The notes beneath the pieces were generated by a model. It was given only the letters and a program-made list of their open reading frames with translations. It did not search any database and was not told where the DNA came from. Shown here one piece after another: positions 55,765 through 64,000 of a DNA stretch of 64,000 nucleotides. This stretch comes from Bombyx mori (Eukaryota > Arthropoda > Insecta > Lepidoptera > Bombycidae): positions 3,162,001 to 3,226,000 of the forward strand of contig NC_085117.1 of NCBI RefSeq assembly GCF_030269925.1, written 5' to 3'. The position numbers were made by a program, and so were the translations under genes. How positions within the stretch are numbered: the first letter of the stretch is position 1; each line of letters opens with the position of its first letter.

Positions 55765-58700
55765 ATGGCGTCTCAGATGCGTTCGCTCGCCGAGGAGGGG
55801 AAGGCGGGCGACGGTGCGGACGAGATGCTCCTGGATAAGAGCAGGGTGCTGGTCGTGCCGGCGGGGAAGAGTGGGGACGAGCACGCCCTGGTGACGGTTA
55901 AATCTTCCAAAAAAGGTTCGCATTTTATTATTTGTATTCGTGTCTGTGAAATTTTGGAGACATCCTATTCGAGAATTTAAATTTCATTAAAGACTAGCTG
56001 ACCCGGCAGACTTCTTAGTGCCTCAATCGATGCCAGGTGGGGGAGAAAAGTCCTCGAATGGAGGCCACGAATGGGTACAAGGAGCGTGGGGCGTCCTCCA
56101 ACCAGGTGGACTGACGACTTAGTGCGCACGGCGGGAAGTCGTTAGATGCGGAAGTCGGAGGACCGCATTATGTGTAAGGCATTGGGGAAGGCCTATGTCC
56201 AGCAGTGGGCAGATGAAGGCTGATGATGATGATGATAATGATGATATAGATTTTCGAATAGCACGCAATGTAACACAATCGGAATGGTCGAAGCATGCGT
56301 GGGGTCAACCTTAAACTTCGCGTTACATTGCCGGTTCGTGAAATGTGAACGTGCTCAAATGAATTCAACATACGAATATAGTTTTATCGTTTATATTCTC
56401 GTGCGCTCAGTGTAAGCTTTTTTAAGCTTTGGCGAGTCAACGATCTCACGGTCCACCTGATGTTAAGCGATTACCGGAACCCGTAGATCTCACGACATAT
56501 ACCAAAGCGACTCTCCTAGGGTTATCACGTGTATGAGAGTAAAACACATTTTTTTTAAACTATTAAATCGCGTCATTTCTATGTACTAGGTACACTGTCA
56601 TTCATTTTATGTATATTTTTGATGGTAATACCTACACTACAACTTTTATACAAACAAATGTTTTTTTTATTTTTTTTTATTGTACAGATGGTTGGACAAG
56701 CTCACAGCCGACCCAGTGTTGTATTTGCCGGAACCCATAGACATCTACAACGTAAATGCCGCTGCCTACCTCGAGATATAAGTTCTAAAGTCTCAGTATA
56801 GTTACAACGGCTACCCTACCCTTCAAACCGAAACGCATTACTGCTTTTTACATTTAGTACATAAATAATTAAACTTGATAACTCGAATTCCAAAAATCAC
56901 ACTCTGTAAATAGTTAATTATGTCTTACCTGGAATTACCACGAAATCGAAGAGTAATTAATTCCAACAAACAGCTGCCGTAAAACTGAAATCGATTTTTT
57001 TTACTCGTAAAATAATTGATTATATTCTCAGAAATATCTCCTCGTTGAGTGGAAATTTTAACCATCAAATACTTCATATCTCGAATTTCTTGGTAAACCG
57101 AAGTTATCGAAAAGCTTCTGTATAAACTATTATATTTCTATACTAATATATAAATCTACAGTGTTTTTTACGGACGATCCGATATAACTACTGAACAATG
57201 CATCCGATTGACTTGAAACTTGGTATCCATATAGAAAATATAATAATATGTACTTAATGGATAGGCTAATATTTATATGAGTGTTGGACTCCCTAATAAT
57301 AATGACAATAAATAATAATGTTAATTTTAAATGCCCAGCGAAGCGGGTGAGTACGGCTAGTCGCCCATAATGGCGGTTAGCGCCCATATTTCGACGACAA
57401 AATCGTCGTGGCCTAAACTGGCCTAAAGGATAAGACGTCCGGTGCATTCGTATGTAGCGATGCACCGGTGTTCGAATCCCGCCGGCGGGTACTAATTTTT
57501 CTATTAAAATACATACTTAACAAATATTCACGATAGACTTCCACGGTGAAGGAATAACACCGTGTAATAAAAAAAAAACCCCGCTAAATTATAATTTGCG
57601 TTATTACTGGTGGTAGGACACCCTTGTGAGTCCGCGCGGGTAGGTATCACCACCCTGCCTATTTCAGCCGTGAACCAGTAAATGCGTTTCGGTTTGAAGG
57701 GCGGGGCAGCCGTTGTAACTATACTGCGACCTTAGAACTTTTCATCAAAGTGGGTGGCGGCATTTACGGTATAGATGTCTATGGGCTTCGGTAACAACTT
57801 AACACCAGGTGGGCTGTGAGCTCGTTCACCAATAATTGCAATAAAAAAAAAACTTGTATGATACGTCTCAAAATATTTACCTAGTTCCAAAAAATACAAG
57901 TTCAACTATGTACATATAAGTTTTAATTACGCTACGAATGCCAAACTAATCTATATGTAACAATTAATTAACTAATAAATAACTAGGTAATTTATGTGTA
58001 TTATCTATGGCGAATGTTGTTAACACGATGAGATTTTTTGGCGGGAACGTGTGGAGTGAAGTTGTGTGATTTGTTTTATTTTGTCTATTTAGTGTTTCCT
58101 CAGGTTTAAATGTGTAATAACGGTGGTTTATTAACTGTTTAATATCTGTGAAAGTGCACAAATGTGGGAAAGTGAAACAAAGCCGTTGGACGCAACTTCT
58201 CGTCATCCTCCAAAAAGTCCACTGAAAAAAAACCTAGTAAATGACCACCATTTTACTGAGATTATATTTTATCCCATATCATCTCATCACATTTCATTTC
58301 ATGTCTCAAATTAATCATCTTTATTTCATTTCACTCCATATTATCATTTTTCATAAAAATAAGAATGTAAATTAAAATAAGACATGACCTAAAGGTCTTA
58401 GTTACCAGGTCATAAAATCTCTTAAAAAATTAACACGATTATTTTAATTTCAGAACGCCTATAGTTTCTGAACGAAATAAAGTATACGTAATAAAAAATT
58501 TGAGGGTAGTATTGAAAAAAATAGCAAAAAAAACCCAGGAAAAACAGTTTTGTGTGTTGTTTTTTATTCTGTGAAGCTAATTTAAGTTCGTTGTAAGTTT
58601 GTTCTTCTCCGTGAATTTGGTTTAAAAGTTTGCAATGGCGAAGAAATCAAGATACAAAAGATTGAAAAAACGTAAGATATTTTCACAAAAAGATGTGTGG

Positions 58701-61700
58701 TTTTTTTTTATTCTTTCAATGTGAACATGATTTTGAGCCCCTTCAAAACGTCGGATTAACTCGAAATTTGGCATACTTAATAAGGACCGATGACAATTCA
58801 ATATTTTAAACAGTTTGATCCTTTATCCTTACTAGGATAATCAGGATTAGCGATTTTCTGTTTTCCTGAGACTCGGAGTGTCTGCATCAAGATCAAGAAG
58901 AAAAAAAAAAAGGCGCGCCGGTCACCTATTTCTCGGATAAGTTACCGACTGACTCAGATGAAATTTCTGAAAAATTGAAAAAAAATTTAAAAAATTGAAA
59001 TTCATCTAAAAAAATAAAACTAAATAATAGTTTAAAAAAAAAAAAAAAACGATTTTATAGGAAATTCAACTAAAAAATAGAAAATAAATTTTAATAAATT
59101 TGAAATTAATTATTTATAAATTAATTATTTAAAATAGTGTAAGAAAAAATAATTTTATTGTAAAAAAAAAAGCGTGGGGTGCATGATATCTAATAGTGGC
59201 ACATTTACGTTATAGATGTCTATGGTCTCCAGTAACCACTTAACACCAGGTGGGCTGTGAGCTCGTTCAACAATCTAATCAATAAAAAAATCGCTGTAAC
59301 AACAACTCACATTGCTGGTTTTCAGTAAAGCTGCCGGATGACGACACGCCGGCCGTCGGAGCGGGTCGATTCACGATCGGTCCGGCGCCGGAACGCGACT
59401 GGGAGATGGTCCCGCCCGATGGAAAGTGGGGCTGGTTCATCCTTGTCGGTAAATATGTTTCATTTGTCCGTTTAGCGTATTGGTTGTTTTCTCTTTATTA
59501 TCTTCTGATATGTCAGAGTAAGTTCGGATAAAGTTAAAATATACGCTATTTCTTTATTTATTATTAAATACTTGCTGAACACTGATTTACGAGGCTATTC
59601 AATGATACTAGTGGACGCCCATTAGTCGAAATTCGCCTATAATTAACTGAAATTATAAGTTTTTTTTTTTTTATTATTGCTGAGATGTGTGGACGAGCTC
59701 ACAGCCCACCTGGTGTTAAGTGGTTACTGGAGCCTATAGACATCTACGACGTAAATGCGCCCCCCACCTTGAGATATAGTTCTAAGGTCTCAGTATAGTC
59801 ACAACGGCTGCCCCACCCCAAACCGAAACGCATTACTGCTTCACGGCGGAAATAGGCAGGGTGGTAGTACCTACCCGTGCGGACTCACAAGAGGTCTTAC
59901 CACCTGGTGGAACTAAGTCGCGAATCGACGGATTACAGGTGCGACCCTGGTCAATATACTGATACCGGGTACGATAAAGTCCTTCGGTGTGCTGATGGTG
60001 GAGTTTAATGATGTCTTCCACTCGAGTGCTTCTGCCTCGTCAGGGATCGTGGCCCTCTGCTATTTCCTGTACAGCAGCTTAGGTGAGTAACTCATCAGGG
60101 GCATGGTCGAGTAGAATCGCTTTAGGAGGCGAAGACTGCATGCACAACCCACTGTGTATGTATGTCTGTATGTTTGGTTCCTATTTTGTACACTAAATAC
60201 TAGTCTAGTCTGTATGTTTAAATCCTATTTTGTAGACTAAATCCTAGTATAGTCTGTATGTTTAGTGCCTATTTTGTACACTAAATCTGAGTATAACTTG
60301 TTTGTTAAGTTTCTATTTTGTATACTAAATCTTAGTATAACCTGTTTGTTTAGTTCCTATTTTGTATACTAAATCCTAGTATATTCTGTATGTTTAGTTC
60401 CTATTTTGTACACTAATCTTAGTATAGGCTGTAGTTTAATTCCTATTTTGTATACTAAATCTTAGTATAACCTGTTTGCTTAGTTCCTATTTGGATACTA
60501 AATGTTAGTATACTCTGTATTTTCAGGTCCACTTTCGTCAATTCTATCCGTGAGGTGGTCATACAGGACTGTCACACTGATCGGGGGTAGTTTCGCAGCG
60601 TTTGGAATGATACTGAGTAGCGCAGCATTTTCTATAACCTATTTGTATTTTAGGTGAGATTTTTTTTATTTTTTTTTATTTCCCTTGTAGGCAGACGAGC
60701 GAGAATACGGCCCACCTGATGGTGAGTGGTTACGGTTGCCCATGGACTTAAGCAATGCCAGGGGCAGAGCCAAGCCGCTGCCTACCGTTAAGTACTCTCC
60801 ACAAGCCTCGTTTGAAGAAGAACATGTCATAGCGCTCGGGAAACACCGTGGAGGGGAGCTCATTCCATAACCGGATGGTACGTGGCAAATAAGATCTCTA
60901 GAAACGCATTTGATTCCTTGAAGTGGTGAGGTCACTTGAAGACTGAAAGGCCGGATCAATGTTGCGCCCAACCATGAACTCTCCATTGTTTTAAGTCTAG
61001 ATTAGTCCGCGCACTGCGCATGCGCAGTGAAAGAGAAGGTCAAATATAGTAGCAAGTCACAATAAATCGTACTGCTATACTTTTATAGTGTAATTTGGTT
61101 TTGAATGAAAACGTATTAATGTTCTGAGGACTTTTTGGCGGAAACGCGAGGGGTGAAGCTGTGTGATTTGTTTTCTTTTTTCTATTTAGCGTTTCTTCAG
61201 GCTTAAATGTGTAATAACGGTGGTTTATTAACTGTTTAATATCTGTGACAGTGCACAAATATGGGAAAATGAAACAAAGCCGCTGGACGTAGCTTCTTTG
61301 GGATCCTCCAAAAAGTCTCAGTAAATGACCACCATTTTACTGAGATTATCTTTCATCCCATTTCATTTCACTCAATATTATAATTTTTTCATAAAAAATA
61401 AGAATATAAATTAAAATAAGACTCGACCTAAAGGTCTTAGTTACCAGGTCATAAAATCACTTTAAAAAAAAACAAAATATATTGTTCTGTTATTTCAGCT
61501 TCGGTGCTATGGTAGGTACGGGCGCTGGCCTCGCCTTCCCAGCCACAGTGTACATAGTCACTTCATACTTCGTGAGGTTCCGTGGTCTGGCGAACGGGAT
61601 CTGCATGTCGGGCTCCGCGTTCGGCAGCATCATCCTGCCCCCGGTGCTTAGGTACCTGCTCGAGACCTACGGCTACAAGTGAGTAGGAAATCGTCTGGTC

Positions 61701-62328
61701 ATAAATCCGGTAAAATTGGGTCATAGAATAGAATTTTCGGTAGGCAGCGGCTTGGCTCTGTTCCTGGCGCTTGTTGAAGTCCACGGGCGACGGTAACCAC
61801 TCACCATCAGGTGGGACGTGCATGCTCGTCTGCCTACAAGGGTAATAACAAAAAAAATGCCTTAAATCGTGAGGAGGGGGGCGAGAGATCTCCTAGTCAG
61901 TCGCCTGGGGTGAAGTGGTTACCGGAGCCAATCTAAATGTGCCAGCCACCTTGAGATATAAGTTCTAAGGTCTCAGTATAATTACAACGGCTGCCCCGCC
62001 CTTCAAACCAAAACGCGTTACTACTTCACGGCATAAATAGGCAGGGCGGTGGTGCCTACCCGTGCGGACTCACAAGGCGTCCGGGTGGTACCGGGCTGAT
62101 AAGACGCCCTCACTGACACCGCAAAGTTTTCTAATCTATTCGACTCTATCGATTTCCTGTTCTATTGTACGGTCGTCAAAAAAAGTGTTTTCATTATTCG
62201 ACAGAGGCGCCGTCTTGATATTGGGTGGAATAATGCTGAACGTTTGGGCGGCTGCTCTCCTGTTCCAGCCTGTCGAAGAGCACATGGTCAGGAAGTACAA
62301 GGAAAACCAGGAGGAGGACTGTCCTCAG
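55765..62328 (+). CDS. SLC16-type monocarboxylate transporter, N-terminal six coding exons (3' part outside window)
   Basis: A plasma-membrane, major-facilitator-type carrier, presumably proton- or sodium-coupled for monocarboxylates. Exons: 55765-55915, 59326-59448, 59939-60082, 60527-60653, 61499-61678 and 62205-62328, summing to 283 in-frame codons. The first 75 residues or so are a cytosolic tail. The family motif before TM1 is PPDGKWGWFILVG (80-92), where the usual second Gly of DGGWGW is Lys. The second family signature, YFVRFRGLANGICMSGSAFG (205-224), lies in TM5. TM segments alternate between these, and exon 6 ends in the charged central loop (EEHMVRKYKENQEEDCPQ). The exon 1 donor (G then GTTCGC) is weak; the others are standard. 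The TM7-12 half lies beyond 64000. Substrate cannot be told from sequence. Confidence 0.92.
56020..56245 (+). mobile_element. RTE-like LINE 3' end in transporter intron 1
   Basis: Degenerate tail of the GRPPTRWTDD...W..LGEAYVQQW type: CCAACCAGGTGGACTGACGA and GGCCTATGTCCAGCAGTGGG. It ends in a GATGAT microsatellite. Confidence 0.7.
56430..56510 (-). mobile_element. Bm1 SINE scrap
   Basis: GATCTCACGGTCCACCTGAT then TTACCGGAACCCGTAGATC. Confidence 0.5.
56665..56850 (-). mobile_element. Bm1 SINE, truncated
   Basis: T-tract, ATTGTACAGATGGTTGGACA to CTTCAAACCGAAACGCATTA. Confidence 0.8.
57139..57360 (+). repeat. Helitron-like dispersed repeat (CTAG-ended)
   Basis: TATACTAATATATAAATCTA to GCGAAGCGGGTGAGTACGGC then TAG; matches 14743-14994. 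Confidence 0.55.
57405..57852 (+). mobile_element. Bm1 SINE, full length
   Basis: tRNA-like head (GGATAAGACGTCCGGTGCAT, GGTGTTCGAATCCCGCCGGC), body and A-tail after CACCAATAATTGCAATAAA. Located in transporter intron 1 in the sense direction. Confidence 0.93.
58030..58430 (+). repeat. Dispersed repeat, family A1
   Basis: GATTTTTTGGCGGGAACGTG to AGGTCTTAGTTACCAGGTCA. Full-length style copy in transporter intron 1. Confidence 0.7.
58431..59190. other. AT-rich part of transporter intron 1
   Basis: A-rich low-complexity runs (58960-59170). No repeat family assigned. Confidence 0.5.
59195..59290 (+). mobile_element. Bm1 SINE 3' fragment, 35 bp before exon 2
   Basis: GTGGCACATTTACGTTATAG to CAATCTAATCAATAAAAAAA. 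Its tail abuts the short intron end used for the 59326 acceptor. Confidence 0.85.
59609..59662. repeat. Dispersed repeat, family E, truncated by Bm1
   Basis: CTAGTGGACGCCCATTAGTC then ATTCGCCTATAATTAACTG; only the first 50 bases or so precede the SINE. Confidence 0.55.
59663..59905 (-). mobile_element. Bm1 SINE immediately upstream of transporter exon 3
   Basis: T-tract, TTATTGCTGAGATGTGTGGA to ACTCACAAGAGGTCTTACCA. It ends about 33 bases before the 59939 acceptor. Confidence 0.9.
60140..60520 (+). repeat. About 44-bp tandem repeat in transporter intron 3
   Basis: Eight or so imperfect units of the type TGTATGTTTAGTTCCTATTT + TGTATACTAAATCCTAGTATA. The array runs directly into the exon 4 acceptor (CTGTATTTTCAG, 60515-60526). 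Confidence 0.85.
60661..60912 (-). mobile_element. LINE 3' end, family C
   Basis: T-tract, TTTCCCTTGTAGGCAGACGA to ATAAGATCTCTAGAAACGCA. It begins only eight bases after exon 4. Confidence 0.8.
61123..61458 (+). repeat. Dispersed repeat, family A1
   Basis: GACTTTTTGGCGGAAACGCG to GGTCTTAGTTACCAGGTCAT, ending 40 bp before exon 5 of the transporter. Confidence 0.7.
61735..61855 (+). mobile_element. LINE 3' end, family C, short
   Basis: GGTAGGCAGCGGCTTGGCTC to CATGCTCGTCTGCCTACAAG and an A-rich tail. Confidence 0.75.
61878..62087 (-). mobile_element. Bm1 SINE, truncated
   Basis: GGTTACCGGAGCCAATCTAA to CCTACCCGTGCGGACTCACA. The usual 3' tail is missing. Confidence 0.8.
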
Positions 62329-62410
62329 GTATGTATGTGTGTAAAAGGGGGGAGGGGAGGGAATGGGAATATTTTTGTGTTCCCTCACATCTACACAACT
62401 ATATGATAGT

Positions 62411-62656
62411 TTTTTTTATTGCTCAGATGAGTGGACGAGCTCACAGTCCACCTGGTGTGAAATGGTTACTGGAGCCCATAGACATCTACGACGTAAATGT
62501 GCCACCCACCTTGAGATATCAGTTCTATGGTCTCAAGTATAGTTACAACGGGTGCCCCACCATTCGAACCGAAACGCATTACTGCTTCACGGTAGAAATA
62601 GGCAGAGTGGTGGTACCTACCCGCGCGGACTGCAAGAGGTTCTACCACCAGTAATT
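62411..62656 (-). mobile_element. Bm1 SINE, 5'-truncated
   Basis: T-run, TTATTGCTCAGATGAGTGGA to GTTCTACCACCAGTAATTT, in the intron after transporter exon 6. Confidence 0.9.
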
Positions 62657-62659
62657 TAA

Positions 62660-64000
62660 TTTAGGAGGGTGAGCCATATGAGGAGGGGAATGCAATGCGG
62701 TCTGGTTCTTGTGCCAGACCACGGTTTTATGAAGGTTGAAGGGTGGGTAGGGATTTCCGTGATGTGATGCCCGTGGACTCATGCCCTTAGGTGCGGAGCG
62801 AGGTCACCTCCCTACCTGTTAAATAGATATATACTATCAGTTGGAATGCATACATCGTTTATGGGCTTACGCTGTGCTTTGGGTTTTAAAGAAGTCATTC
62901 ATATCTGGTACTGTTGTTAAGGGGTGTTTTAGGCTTCGTATAGATATGGTTGCTTCAGACGGGTGAAAATTAGTACATATTATTTTTTCGGGTGGGTTTT
63001 TTGACTTTATGAGTGCCACATAACAATGCCTTAAAGAGAACTCCTAACGTAGTAGTACCGTTTGCAGACAAAAATGTTTTTTTCTTTCTTTCATTTCTTT
63101 TAATTTAAGATTTATCGTAGCCAGTGGCACTCAAATTGTCAGAGACAACTGTCATTACTTTAAATAGATGATCATTTTCATTGAGCCGAAGTGAAATTTC
63201 TTTGTTAATTTGTGATTAAGAAGAAAATTTGTACAAAAACAAGTATAGTTTCGCCGAGATGGGAACGAAAAGAGTCTTAAAATCACTTTAAAATGCTCTA
63301 TATCTTTCTTGCGTCCGTTATCTATAGTTCCGATTTTATTACGCGACGAAATGTTGATGTTGCTGCTGTCGGTACATGAGTCGCGTTACGATCCACTCAA
63401 GGAAGTGTCACTTCACTAATGCCGTTTATTTTGTCGTTTTTTTTTCGCACATCGCTTTTAAAAGTTTAAACGTTTTTCACGTTAAAAGCAATTATTAAAA
63501 AAAAAGCTCCTGTGTTTTTGACGATTTTTGAAAATGAAACGAAATATTTCCATTAAAACTGAAACCGCACGGACCGGATGTCATTGTCAGTGGACAGTCT
63601 ACAGTCGTCTACAGTAAGCAAAAACATAAATGTGTTTTTTATTATTATGATTATTATTACATTTGTTTCTTTAACAAAATAACCGTTGTAATAAGCATTT
63701 AGCTCTTAATGTGCTATTTTTGTTGAATGTTAATTTTTTTTTAACGTATTTGGTACATATCGGTTTCCCGTTTAGCATTCGTTAATATTACGATTCATAG
63801 AAGATAGTTTAGTAGTCTTCCTAAATTATATTAGCGCATAATTTTAATGGTAAAGTAAAATTTTTATTTAGCAGTCGGTACCTTGACGATATTGTCATTT
63901 ATGACCTAAAACCATCCCCAAATTTATTTATATCGAGAGATCAAAGGATAATTAGTTTAGGCGACATTTGAGTCGTCTATTATCAAAGGTGGCAATCTGT
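62660..64000. other. Transporter intron 6 (to window end), nothing recognised
   Basis: No further transporter exon or repeat was found. The frames are short and lack the TM7-12 signatures. Confidence 0.5.

Noticed and set aside
57413..57490. tRNA-like sequence with A and B boxes
   Set aside because: It is the head of a Bm1 SINE, continuous with the Bm1 body; the same head is seen in the copies at 19755 and 47438.

Overview
This is nuclear DNA from a moth, almost certainly a silkworm (Bombyx). About two dozen full or truncated copies of the Bombyx Bm1 SINE are scattered through it, together with jockey-like, CR1-like and RTE-like LINE 3' ends, many inverted-repeat MITEs and a maT (DD37D) mariner. 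The genes have short exons and consistent GT-AG introns.

Five host genes can be read. (1) 102-589, + strand: the last two coding exons of NUDT21/CFIm25, the 25-kDa subunit of cleavage factor I. (2) 3910-12120, +: a nine-exon, 411-codon gene with two tandem astacin-type metalloprotease domains. Both have lost every zinc-binding histidine and the catalytic glutamate, so this looks like a double pseudo-protease; it is the most unusual gene here. (3) 12953-13753, +: a single-exon C2H2 zinc-finger protein. (4) 22493-18576, - strand: a four-exon gene for a cysteine-containing, probably secreted protein that I do not recognise. (5) 55765 to 62328, +, continuing past the right edge: the first six coding exons of an SLC16 monocarboxylate transporter, with a CpG-type promoter carrying NRF1-like and YY1-like sites.

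The stretch from about 23 to 55 kb has no host gene that I can support. It is a mosaic of nested transposable elements: LINE 3' fragments, Bm1 SINEs, hAT, PIF/Harbinger and unclassified MITEs, Helitron-like repeats, a nearly intact mariner (38248-39545, one frameshift) and a 39-bp minisatellite split by a Bm1. The host-gene introns are also full of these elements, and several lie within tens of bases of splice acceptors in the transporter gene.

Gene models were built by hand from reading frames, splice sites and matching intron phases. Family names come from recognised motifs, not from a database search. Repeat borders are approximate unless a target-site duplication is stated.
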